Shown here one piece after another: positions 36,232 to 46,504 of a DNA stretch of 64,000 nt. The translations under genes and the position numbers were made by a program. Below the pieces are notes generated by a model that worked only from the letters and a program-made list of their open reading frames with translations, was not told the DNA's origin and ran no database searches. Numbering within the stretch: position 1 is the first letter of the stretch; each line of letters begins with the position of its first letter. Source of the stretch: Amoebidium appalachense (lineage: Eukaryota; Ichthyosporea); contig CAVNZM010000010.1 in NCBI GenBank assembly GCA_963693365.1, positions 6,882,001 through 6,946,000 of the forward strand, in the 5' to 3' direction.

Positions 36232-36649
36232 CCGTGTTGCACAGTACACTGTGTTGTGTATGTGTGTGTACACGCGTATGTCACGGTGCCACGGTGTGTG
36301 TGTGTGCCCGTGTGTCACCGTGTGTGTGTGTGCCACGCTTGGCATGTGTGTGCCCGTGTACACATGTACACTGTGTGTGTGTGTGTGTGTATGCGTGCAC
36401 GCGCGCGCGCGTGTGTGTGTGAGCACGTGTGTGTGCTTGTGTGTGTGTGCACGGAACTGTGTATGTGTGTGTATGTGTGTACATCATGTGTAGCCTCTGT
36501 GTGTACATGTGCCATGGTGTGTATGTGGGGGTCACGGTGCTGGGCCTGCAAGCAGGGTGAAGTACATGTGTTTGTACATGTGTACCGTATCTAGGACACT
36601 GATGCACTGCAACAGTGCAGGCCCCTGGGGGGCGGGGCGGGGGGGGGGG

Positions 36650-36700
<51 letters not shown>

Positions 36701-37220
36701 TTCGATATGCATTTTCGATCCGGCCCAGGCACAGATCGAATTTCAGTTTCAAAAATCGAACCATTCGATCAAAAAAATCGAATCTTCCGAACCCTGGGGG
36801 GGGGGGGGGGGGGGGGGGGGTTGAATGCGGAACACGGTACGAAGTACGCATACACGATGAGAAGCATGGTGCAGGACACATGCAAAGGCAAACATCAAGT
36901 ATGCAACATCAGCCATGCGCACAGTATGCGTCATAAGCAGAGCCCATCCTCAGGGAGAGTCCAAGTCATCAATTGCGTCTGAGTTTCGACCCCTTAGCCC
37001 GCGTATATACGACACTCCAACTCAGACAGCAGCATCAACTGAACTTGGGAGGGTCAACCCGTCTTGATATCAAGACGAGCAGGGTTGCTTATGCAAGCAA
37101 GGTGAGCAAAACGGTGAAGATGTGTGTGCAAATTAATGCAGCGCAGCGAAAAATGTGTATGTGCTTACAGATGCACGACATAGAGCAACCATGCCCGGTT
37201 GCATGGAAGTAAAGCTGTCT

Positions 37221-37261
<41 letters not shown>

Positions 37262-39310
37262 GAATGTAGTGCCAAAAAACGAGTCAAGATACACAGCTAA
37301 TAAATAAGGTGCATGAAATGCAATAAGGAAAACACGGTGAGTATGGAGGCCATGCATTCCTGGCAAAAACAAAGAATAGAAGCACGACATCAAAATGCAC
37401 AAGCACGAACACCACACGCACACACGCGCGCACACACAAGTAAACATACAATTATACGCATACACGCACACACCCGCACACCCACATAAGCCCCCCCCCC
37501 CCCCCCCCCCCCCCCCCTCTCTCTCTCCCTCCCCCCTCCCCCGGGACACGGATGCACCGTGCCCCCAATCACGCACGCACACACTCACCCACACATACAG
37601 GCAGGCAGGCACACATCTAGCACGTGCACGCAAACACGAACACACCTGGAAATATACGTCTCTATCCTCATATGGGTCAATCGAGCACTTAGCCACATAT
37701 TTCGTGCCGGGCTCCGACACAATTTGCATGTGGATGGCATATCTCAGACCCCCCCGAGCAAATGGTTGGGGATCCAACTTGACCTGTTAAAACATTGTTA
37801 TCCGGTCAGTATCCTATCACCATGCTATGCTTTGGCGAAAAATGGGTTACTAACCTCTATGATGTAAGTGCATTAATGTAAACACTATGGATATATATAT
37901 ACCTTTCGTATCAAACCGGCTTGACTTATTGTGGGAGGTTTAGATAGATGACCGGGAGCGGGTAGGCCGGGGGGGGTTGGGGGGGGGGGGGGGGGAGATG
38001 GTTAGAATACCTTATTGAGTACCAAGTTCGAGGTACACATTCATAACGGACAAGACAATGCAGAGTGCAAACCACAGATAAAGTGTATGCAAAATAAGCA
38101 GGGCCCATCATGCTCAGGGTGGGCCCACAATATCTACGAGGGAGGGCGGGGAGGGGGGGGGTTTTGAATGCGTCAAAAAGTACGAAGTACACAAGAACAA
38201 ACGGATAACACGATGCAGAATGCAAGCCATACATAAAGAGTATGCATAATAAGCAGAGCCCATCCTCAGGGGGGGCCCACGTCATCCACAGTACCCGAGT
38301 TTCGACCTATTCCCCTCGTTAACGAAACCCAACTCAGAGGGGGGGGGGGGGGGGGGGGGGGGGGCACAAGAGAATCTGACGGGGACAAAGGGCTAGCTGA
38401 AAATCCCTAATACAGAAAACAACGGTGCAGACAAAACAAATGAGTTCTCCTAACAACATTGTTTATCAGCATAACAAAAAGCACTGACTCGCCCATGTGG
38501 TTTGGATGCCAGGAGAGCAATGTGGGAAAGCTTTAAGAGCCACATAAGAGAAAGGAAAACGGAGAGGGGGGGGGGGGGGGGGGGGGGGGGGGGCTACATT
38601 ACCGTGATTGGATTTGCAGACCATGTGCCTGTTTTGATGTCGAAGGTGTGCTGGGTGGCACTCAGAGCCTGCAGAGTAGGTGGGTGAGTGCTGGAACCTA
38701 CCCACCCTTCCCTCTCCCCTCCCCCCATTTTCCTCCCTCTTCCCCCTTCCCTTCCTTCCCCCCTGTCTCCCTGGCTTGCTCAATCCCTTTCTCGTTCACA
38801 CAAGCCCTCCCTCCCTCTCTCTCCCCCCCCCACTCTCCTCTCTCACTAATCTCTCTCTCACTCTTCCCGCCCCCCCCCCCCCCCCCCCCCCCCCGGCGAC
38901 CCCTCCCTTTCCCATCCCCTTCCTCCCCCCCCCCCCCCCCCCCCCCCCGGCCCTTCACTATCCCTCTCACTCACTCTTTCTTCTTACTGATAATAAATTA
39001 TATTGCCACTTTTCTTTCATTCCCACTTGGCCTTGCACCACTTACTGGCCACAGACACAAGCACATGCAACGACATATAGTCATATACAGGTCCGGGCAG
39101 TGCTGGGGAGGAAAAAGGGGGGAGAGGGCGAGGGCGGGGGGAGGGGAGGGGAAGGGGGGGGGAGGGAGGAGGGGGGGGGGGGGGGGAGGTTCGTACTCGT
39201 GAAAGGGAGAAGTCAGGTGGGGGGTGGGGGACAACTTGTCGGAGGGTTTGAACAGTGCGGCCACCTGGACTGGTTGGCTTTGCATCGGGTACAATGGATG
39301 TGCCTGTGTA

Positions 39311-39342
<32 letters not shown>

Positions 39343-39824
39343 TGTGTGTGCGCGTGTGTGTGTGTGTGTGTGCGCGCGCGGTTGTGTCTGCAAACGTGCA
39401 TGCATAGGATCGTGTGTATTAGCTTGTGTGTTTGTTGGTTGATTTGTTGTTGTTAATTTCTTACGTGTGCTAGCTTGTGATCGATCATGGGTACAAGTGC
39501 ATGCACGCATGTACCCATGAGTTTATGCATGCGAGTCTGGTGATAGTAACAGGTTTGCATGTCTAACTGTTTCCTTACGACCACTACCGCCAACACCCAT
39601 CCACACCCCCAACCCAACCCTCCCGAGACACACACACACATATACACACACACGCACAATCACGACCGTGAGTGCGGGAGCCACCCACACACCCACGCAC
39701 CCACGCACCCACACCCACACCCACACAAGCACACGCACACGCACACGCACACGCACACGCACGCACACGCACACGCACACGCACACGCACACGCACACGC
39801 ACACGCACACGCACACGCACACGC

Positions 39825-39920
<96 letters not shown>

Positions 39921-40544
39921 CACGCACAGCAGGCACGCACGCACGCACATATACACACCTCCCTAAACCCCAAACCAATCTCTCCCCTGCCCTCCCCCGC
40001 TCCCCCCTCACTCACCCCCTCCGCCCCCTCCTCCTATCCCCTCCCTACCCTCTCCTCACCCCCCTTCCCCCCTTTTCCTTTTGTTTTCGTTTTTTTTTTC
40101 CCACCTGTGAGGTCGTCCACCAGCTGAGCCTTTCTCTGCCCGTATTCGTCCTGACTGATAAACCCCTCCCTTAACAATTCCTTTAAGTTGTGTAGTTGCT
40201 GCCATCTCGTGGTGCTCCGGCCTGCACGGATGGTCCCGCGCTCGCGCCTAAAAAAAAATAAAAAAATAACAAAAAAAGTTTAGAAGGGTTACCCTCCTCT
40301 TAGGTTTATCATGGGAACAGAAAATGTTTCAGAAGGTAACCTTGCCTTAGGCCATGAGAAGAAATGGTTTCGAAGGCAATCTTCATATCCAGCTTCACAT
40401 CTCGAGAGAGAAAGGGGGAGATTAGGATGTGTTATATGGGTCGAAGCACAAAACCTTAACCATGTAAGACGGTTTTGTTCATTTTTGGTAGATGAAGGGG
40501 GGGGGGGGGGGGGGGTGGGCAGCAGGGGAAGGGGGAGTTGGGGG

Positions 40545-40580
<36 letters not shown>

Positions 40581-40818
40581 GAAGGGGGGGGGGGGGGGGG
40601 GGGGGGAAGGTAGAATGTGTCACGTATACCAAGTACAAATTCACAACGGACCATGGAATGCAGACATAAACAAGAGAAAAACACAAATCGTATGCCACAT
40701 AGTAGAGCCCCATCTTTGTCGGGAGCACGAGAAAGACTGTAGGTTATTTTTATATTTACTTTTTTCCTTTTTTTTTTTTTTTTTGTGTGTGTGTGTGTGT
40801 GGTGGTGGTGGTGGCGGT

Positions 40819-40889
<71 letters not shown>

Positions 40890-42392
40890 TCCGAATAATA
40901 AGTTAAAGCTTTACAACGTCACCTAAACCAAGGAGCACGAGACAAAAAAAAAAAAAAGGGGGGGGGGGGAGGGGGTTTGAATGCGGAACACGGTACGACG
41001 TACACATGCACAATGGGGGAAGAAGAAAATGTGTGCTGCACTGCCAGAGCTCTTATTCGCAGGGGCCGCCCCAGGGAGGGGGGGGGGGGGGGGGGGGGGG
41101 GGGGAAGGGGGGTACATACGTGTCCTTTCTTCGGGTAGTACTTGTTGGTCTGTTCTTGCCCCGTGTAGGGGGTAGGGGCATGAGGGGTGCCCTCTCATCC
41201 TCATCACACCCACTCAGACTGTCACTAGCCTCCCGGCGGAAGGGGGTGGTGGCTGGAGGGGAAAGGGGGGCTGTTAGAAAACATGAAAAGGAGGGTATAT
41301 GGGGGGGGGGGGGGGGGGGGAGGGGGAGGGGGGGAGAGGGGGAGGAGAGGGAGGGGGGGGGGGGGGGGGGGGGGAGATATATGTTACAGGGCACCAAGTA
41401 CACATGACAGACAACACAATGCAGATTGCAAAGCATGAATAATAGAGAATGCATCATGGGGGGGAGGGGGGGGAGGGGGGGGAAGGGAAGGGGGGGGGGA
41501 GGGGGGGGGAAGGGGAGGGGGGGGGGGGGGGGGACGAGGGGTGGATGTTCGGGCAGAAGGGCGAGCACAGTGAGAGAGAGCAGGGGAGGGGAGGGGAGGG
41601 GAGCTGGGGGGGGGGGGGGGGGGGGAGGAGGGAGGGAGGGGTGGAGGGGTGGGGTGGGGTTGCGTGTGTGTGTGTGTGTGTGTATGTGGGGGGGGGGGGG
41701 GGGGGTATGGTGGTAGGTGAAGGGGGACCAACAAGGGAGGGGTACAAATGTGCAGTGTACCAAATAAATCGAGAGAGCCTGTGTAGGCATTACAGACTCT
41801 CATTACAACGAGTGGATGCATGTGATATGGGGAAAAAATGTTCTATCACAATAACGAAAGATATGTGCGTGGTAGCTTATGATTGTTAGAACACCGTATA
41901 CAGCATGCAGATGCAGCTGTTAGACTAACAAAAAGACATACAAAAGTAATTTAAAAAATGTTCAATTCACCTATCCACCATTTAATGTATGTGAGAAGAC
42001 CGTTAACCTGACAAAGTCTCCCACTACCACCATGACATACTAGCTGCCCCATTCACATCATCATTTCCCCTTTCAACTCCCCCCCCCCCCCCCCCCCCCC
42101 CCCGGTCGCTCCGTGAACGCTAACCTACACTCAAAATCATCTTATTAACAAACTCAATTACCCCAAACACAACAGAGAGAAGAGAAGAGTGGGGGGATCG
42201 CAGAAATTCATGCGGCAAATGGTGGGTGTTTATGCTTCTGTTTGCTTACAGGATGACCCCTCGTTTGTGATGGCACCATAGCCAGGCCCAACAGTCGGTG
42301 GGGGGGAGGGAAAATGGGCCTCGGGGCCTGTGCTCTCTCTGTCATGAATGTGTACGTGTGTGTGTGTGCGTGTGTGTGTGTGTGCGCGCGCA

Positions 42393-42453
<61 letters not shown>

Positions 42454-43531
42454 ACGTGTGTGTGTGTTTGGGGGGGGGGGGGGGGGGGAGGGGGAAGGAA
42501 GAAGAGGGGTGTGTGTGTGGGTGTGTGCTTGTTTGTGTGCATGTGTGACTGTGCGTGCATGTACATGTACGCGTGTGGTGGTGACGGTGGTTGGGGGGAG
42601 AGGGGGGGGGGGGGGGGGGAGTAGGTTAGAACGTGTAACAAAGACCGAGATTCAAACTCACAACGGGCAGCATAATACAAAAAAAGGTGCAAAAGAAACA
42701 TCACACAAAGAGCATGCAACAGAAGCAGTCGAGCTTATCAGAAAGAGGCCAAGGTCTGTGTATGTGTGTGTGGTGGTGTGTGTGTGTATGGGAGGGGGGG
42801 AGGGGGGTAGACCACGTACATAGTTCACACATGTATGGCTAGGCTTATAATGTGTATGCCCATATTGGGTGGTCGTGTCCGTTTTTTTTTCTTTTTCTTT
42901 TGCAATTTTCTTGTTGATTCCTTTGGTGGAGCAGCCTCCCCGCGGGGGGGGGAGGGGGGTGGGGGTGGGGGGGGGGGGTGGGGGGGGGGGGGGGGGGGGG
43001 GGATGAGTTACATAATATCAAATACACACTCACAAGGGACAACACAAAGCAGATTCTGCAATGAACAAAACAGGAGTATGCATCATAAGTACAGCCATCA
43101 GCAGGGGCTCAAATCACACGCAGCACCCGGATTTCGGCAGCCGCGGCCGCGCCGGGGGGGGAGGGGGGGGGGGGGGAGGGGGAGGGTTAGACTTTGTTGA
43201 ACAGTCAGAAGTATGCATTCACGACAGGCAATAACATGGTGGCTGGGGGAGGGGGGGGGGGGGGGGAGGGGGGGGGGGAGGGGAGCAGAAAGGGGGGAGG
43301 GGGGTAAAAACATTTCAAGGAACAGGAGAGGGAGGGGAGGGGCGGGTGGGGAGGGGTCTTCGGGGGGGGGGGGGGGGGAGGGGGGGTTGGAGGGTGTGGG
43401 AAAGGGGGGGGGAGAAGAGGGGGGGGGGGGGAGGGAACATACAGACTACCGATGGGGACAGAGGCCTCAACACCACTGTCTGAATATTCGGGGGGTGCCC
43501 AGACATGACGGGCACACGGTGGGGCCATCAG
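34655..43531 (-). CDS. Alpha-kinase (eEF2K/MHCK/vwkA family) protein
   Basis: Exons in gene order: 43531-43450, 42327-42250, 41270-41120, 40247-40105, 39269-39197, 38660 (or 38668)-38603, 37783-37646, [gap], 36156-36050, 35646-35535, 34928-34776, 34702-34655 (stop TAG). Phases agree at every listed join except across the gap. The N-terminal part is Pro/Ser-rich, followed by a SHOCT-like helix pair ([19 protein letters not shown]). The kinase begins [16 protein letters not shown] and has [17 protein letters not shown], then [38 protein letters not shown] and HRCNAIC, the zinc-binding end typical of alpha-kinases. These atypical kinases phosphorylate Ser/Thr in helical substrates. The exon or exons for the middle of the domain (the FN..PP..V segment through the residues before AFSHF) were not found between 37645 and 36157, where poly-G and a repeat copy lie. 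Neither SEL1 repeats nor a VWA domain is seen, so it is not plainly eEF2K or vwkA. The start may be the ATG at 43528. Confidence 0.85.
35792..35913 (-). mobile_element. Copy of the poly-C-tailed repeat inside the alpha-kinase gene
   Basis: After a G-rich run, the family words appear in order: AAGAATACGC, ACCAAATACACATTCACGA, AGAGTATGCATCATAAACAGAG, CCCATC. It lies in the intron between the exons ending 35646 and 36050. Confidence 0.65.
36174..36230. repeat. TG array next to an alpha-kinase exon
   Basis: About 56 nt of TG, followed by 250 nt of imperfect TG-rich DNA, just upstream in gene sense of the exon 36156-36050. Confidence 0.9.
36653..36698. repeat. Poly-G run of about 46 nt
   Basis: An uninterrupted G run (poly-C in the sense of the alpha-kinase gene), within the gap where kinase-domain exons are missing. 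Confidence 0.95.
36700..36795. repeat. Cluster of TTCGAT/ATCGAA palindromic words
   Basis: Six copies of TTCGAT or its complement ATCGAA, plus near copies, occur within 95 bp between two poly-G runs. The arrangement alternates orientation, giving several short inverted repeats. Confidence 0.75.
36822..37091 (-). mobile_element. Longer, diverged copy of the poly-C-tailed repeat
   Basis: It begins after poly-G with TTGAATGCGGAACACGGTAC and ends at GACGAGCAGGGTTGCTTA, about 270 bp. It shares both ends and the internal phrases (GCAGAGCCCATCCTCAGGG, GAGTTTCGACC) with the copy at 33653. It contains the perfect 18-bp palindrome CGTCTTGATATCAAGACG at 37060-37077. It sits in the alpha-kinase intron where core exons are missing. 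Confidence 0.7.
38001..38339 (-). mobile_element. Two adjacent copies of the poly-C-tailed repeat
   Basis: A diverged copy (38001 to about 38140: GTTAGAATACCTTATTGAGTAC, then AAGCAGGGCCCATCATGC) is followed after a short G-rich run by a copy (38161-38339) nearly identical to the one at 33653. A poly-G run follows directly. Both are in an intron of the alpha-kinase gene. Confidence 0.7.
39724..39918. repeat. CACACG array passing into a CA array
   Basis: About 110 nt of hexameric CACACG-type units (39724-39833) pass directly into about 85 nt of pure CA. The same hexamer-to-dimer structure occurs at 21,997-22,032 and 27,135-27,240. It lies in an alpha-kinase intron. Confidence 0.95.
40608..41458 (-). 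mobile_element. Three diverged fragments of the poly-C-tailed repeat
   Basis: Fragments at about 40608-40735 (GAATGTGTCACGTATACCAAG, then GCCACATAGTAGAGCCCCATC), 40974-41030 (TTTGAATGCGGAACACGGTAC) and 41375-41458 (TGTTACAGGGCACCAAGTAC, then GAGAATGCATCATGG). Each immediately follows a poly-G or G-rich run. They are interleaved with alpha-kinase exons. Confidence 0.5.
42369..42470. repeat. TG-rich array beside an alpha-kinase exon
   Basis: Imperfect TG/GTGC alternation followed by poly-G, beginning about 40 nt upstream in gene sense of the exon 42327-42250. Confidence 0.85.
42623..43240 (-). mobile_element. Three diverged fragments of the poly-C-tailed repeat
   Basis: Fragments at about 42623-42745, 43001-43140 and 43186-43240. 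Each starts directly after poly-G and carries degraded family words (GTTAGAACGTG, AACTCACAACGGGCAGCATAATAC; ACACACTCACAAGGGAC, GAGTATGCATCATAAG; GTTAGACTTTGTTG, TATGCATTCACGACAGGC). Confidence 0.5.
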
Positions 43532-43663
43532 CTACTGTGTGCAAACAGTATTCTCAAGCGGGCAACGTCACTGCAGGGAGGGGGGAGGGCGGGAAGGGGG
43601 GAGAAGTGAGGGGGGGGGGGGGGGGGGGAGGGGGGGGGAGAAGGAGGAGGGGGTGGTGTGGGT

Positions 43664-43694
<31 letters not shown>

Positions 43695-43698
43695 GGGG

Positions 43699-43780
43699 GA
43701 GTAAGAATGCAGTACAGGGTAAGGAAATACAAGTACAAGCAGAAAACTTATGGTAAAATACCGAGGCAAGGGCAAAGGTG
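43699..43780 (-). mobile_element. Fragment of the poly-C-tailed repeat
   Basis: Starts after a poly-G run with GTAAGAATGCAGTACAGGGTAAGG. Only the end nearest the homopolymer is recognisable. Confidence 0.4.
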
Positions 43781-43846
43781 ACACATGACATTTGCACAGC
43801 TCGACATGAATCACCGAAATTGTCAGGGAGGGAAGAGAGGGGGGGG

Positions 43847-43889
<43 letters not shown>

Positions 43890-44715
43890 CTTGGTGAAAA
43901 AAAAATACAGGAGTATATAATCAAACAATCCTGCGCACGTGAAGAAAGAGGGGGGGTCGCCATTAAGCCTTGTGTATGGACGTAACGATGATGGGCAGGC
44001 AATCAAGGACACATTAGCACTGGTCAGGGAACACAAGTTGAGAAAGAAGGACAGAAGCACAGATGCCTAAGGGTCTGTGTTTCCAGAAGAGTTGTGCGGT
44101 CTCTAAGCGTTTACAATGGCACCACTTTTAACACCATTCCTAGAGTGTGTTTCTTTTTGGAGTTCACCCTCTAACTGTGTTGCTGTTAAGGGTAGGAATG
44201 CTGTCTGGAAACATGAAGAATTATACTGGCCAGTCACTGTAGTCTTCGCTTTGTATGTAAACGGGATGTCATGATGTTCGTGAGTGTTACAAAACAACCG
44301 GCACCACGCACCTGTTTTACTGGCACGAACACTCGACGCACGGCACGTACCTAGTTGAGGGCAATCTCACTAGAAGGCACGGTTACTCGACGGATTTTCA
44401 CTATAATAGAAACTCACATGGAGTCTCTAGTTGTAAGGTTGAAAGAGGGAAAACGAAGTTATGGTGATCCCTGCTGCATCCCCTTTTCCTAATGGAGGTG
44501 CCGGGTCATTAGACTAGAGGTGCTTGATTTCTTCTACGAGAAAACTTTATCCTTTAAATTTGCGTCCCTATGATCGAAGCTCCTGTCTCTGGACTCGGAG
44601 GAAAAAAACTTAGGAAACGAAAAGTGTGTGCTTTGGCTGGCAATGGCTGCCAAAAAAATGCATTCCACGCCACTTCACCAACCAATCAATGGCTCCTAAA
44701 TTATGAAAACCACAT
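43781..44715. other. Transition zone without a recognised gene
   Basis: After the last long poly-G run (about 43852-43889) the sequence becomes unique. It may hold a 5' exon of the alpha-kinase gene, but none is convincing. From here rightwards long homopolymers are rare. Confidence 0.5.
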
Positions 44716-44848
44716 TTCACATCACTCACTCGTGCTTGCCTCATGCCCCCCGTGTCCGTGGAGTGCAGGCCGTCGTGCCTGCACCCAAGGGGCTGGCCGA
44801 GGCGGGGGCCGCCAGGTGGGGTCCATGCCATGAGCCCCCCCCGCACCA
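44716..44848 (-). repeat. Direct repeat copy 'B2' next to the DIRS-type recombinase
   Basis: A 133-bp segment from TTCACATCACTCACTCGTGC to CCCCGCACCA repeats almost perfectly at 45239-45370. Given the order recombinase, repeat, 390-bp spacer, repeat, it fits the outer B copy of the split direct repeats of Ngaro/PAT-type DIRS elements. Confidence 0.7.
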
Positions 44849-45238
44849 GCCGGGGCTGGGCCCCGCCTCGACATGCTTTATTGCCGCTGCAATCGGGCTG
44901 TGAGCCAGTCACAGTCGCATACGTACACCGTCATGTATACAGACTGAGAGGTGGGTGGGTGGGAGCCGCCGTGTGCTAGCCACCGAAAACGCAATCGTGC
45001 TAACAAAAACCGTACGTGCAGCACACGGCGAAAACGAAGGTGGCCTGCATCTGCAGTGTGCTGCGCCGGAAATACCGGCGCTGGTGGCGCCTGACGTCAG
45101 GCGCTGCGCCAGACCGATGTCAGCCGCCGCTGCGGCTGCGCCTGGCGCCGCGGCCCGTGACGTCATGGGCCGCCCGGCTGCCTGCGCCCGAAGTGATCCG
45201 TGAAACATCTTTCATCTGCTGCGCATATGAAACGTACA
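44849..45238 (-). repeat. Spacer between the B repeats, candidate 'A2' segment
   Basis: About 390 bp of CG-rich sequence with TGACGTCA at 45092-45099 and TGACGTCAT near 45160, plus the perfect 18-bp palindrome GCGCCTGACGTCAGGCGC at 45087-45104. In Ngaro/PAT elements the segment between the B copies matches the left end (A1). I found no A1 copy in this window, so the assignment is tentative. Confidence 0.45.
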
Positions 45239-45370
45239 TTCACATCACTCACTCGTGCTTGCCTCATGCCCCCCGTGTCCGTGGAGTGCAGGCCGTCGTG
45301 CCTGCACCCAAGGGGCTGGCCGAGGCGGGGGCCGCCAGGGGGGTCCATGCCATGAGCCCCCCCCGCACCA
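45239..45370 (-). repeat. Direct repeat copy 'B1'
   Basis: A 132-bp near-identical copy of 44716-44848, differing by about one substitution or indel within a G-rich stretch. It lies only 10 bp beyond the recombinase stop codon, so it is part of the element rather than chance flanking DNA. Confidence 0.75.
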
Positions 45371-45380
45371 CAAGGCCCCC

Positions 45381-46504
45381 CTACTGCGATGTAGGGGGTC
45401 CGCCCCAAGGTCCCGTGGCGAGGCCCTGGTGTGACCAGACGGTGGCAATGGAGGCTTGCACGTCGCGGTGGGGCAGCCGGATGTAGACCATGAATGCGTC
45501 TGATGCCCAGCGGCCAACTTGAAGGGCTTTGATGGTGGCGTCAGGTAGGCCCGCTCTCTCAGCTGCAGTGGCCCCCCCTATGCGCAGGCTGTGGCCGGCG
45601 TACCGGTCGGGGTCGTAGCCCGCATGGTGTAGAGCTGTGCGGAAACCGGCGATGAAGGTGCTCTTGAGGTAAGGGCTGCCGTCGACGCTGAACAGGGGTG
45701 CATCTGGGTGGATGCCTGCCCTGGTTGACGAGACCCCCAGGAAGAGGGCTAGATTGGCTGCTGGGCAGAAGGAAGGCTCCTCCGGGAAGGCGGGCACCCG
45801 GATGGTAACACCCTTGCCCGTGGGGTCGGTCTTAGATGTCGGCAGGAAGACTGTTGCCCCAATCAGGCGGCCATCCTGCCATAGGAGCTGGACGTCGCGA
45901 CGCTTGGCGTGAAGGAGGGGGTTGAACTTGGCCGCAGATTTGGACGTGAACTCGCCCGAGCGCAGGAGGCACGAGCTGCCAAGCAGCAGGGCAGCCCACA
46001 GACGCAGGGCCTCCAATGAAGAGCCCGGTTGGATGACTGGGAGGAGGGCGCGGAGGTCGGCTGGGAGGAGGGGCTCGAGCACTCGTTTGGGCCGGTGGCT
46101 GCCTTCCAGCAGCAGGAAGCGGCCAGCCCCGCGGATAAACCACTGAAGGCTCTGCTGGCCGGAGCCCGCTGGTGGTGCCATGCCCAAGCTGCGGTGCAGG
46201 CTGTTGACGGCGGAGACGATGCTGGGCATGGTCCGGGCTTGCACCGCACGCATGGCGCACCAGGCAAGGAACAGCTGCACTTGGGCTGGGCAGGCTGGCA
46301 GGTAGCCACCATCAGGATTGCGGCAGTCCATTGCGTAGATGAAGTCGATAAACTGGCGCTGGTAGGACGAGTAGGAGGACTCCGTGCTGTCGCCCACTGA
46401 CAGCCGAGTGATGGTGCGGGCCACCTCCGGGACACGGGCCAAAACCTCGGGGGTGAACCACTGGGCAAGCCTACCATGGTCGCCACCAAAGGGGAGCAAG
46501 CCAC
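45381..46504 (-). CDS. DIRS/Ngaro-type tyrosine recombinase
   Basis: An uninterrupted frame of about 370 residues ends at 45381. Counting from 46499, the tyrosine-recombinase residues are in place: R180 (LLRSGEF), K223 (PTSKTD), H303 and R306 (HSLRIGGAT), W331 (GRWASDA) and the nucleophile Y339 (MVYIRL). The phrase GHSLRIGGATAAERAGLP followed by GRWASDAFMVYIR is typical of DIRS-group retrotransposons, where this enzyme integrates a circular DNA copy without target duplication. The N-terminal half (SSYSSYQRQFIDF onward) matches the SAM-like core-binding region. The first codon of the open frame is TTG, no ATG precedes residue 57, and CCCTGCAG ends at 46505, so translation probably starts in an upstream exon I could not find. 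The protein looks functional; the element around it is incomplete. Confidence 0.85.

Noticed and set aside
33653-37091. Poly-C-tailed repeat as a 5S rRNA-derived SINE
   Set aside because: Short words resembling 5S rRNA (CGTCT, AGCAGGGT) are in the wrong order and too short to support the claim.
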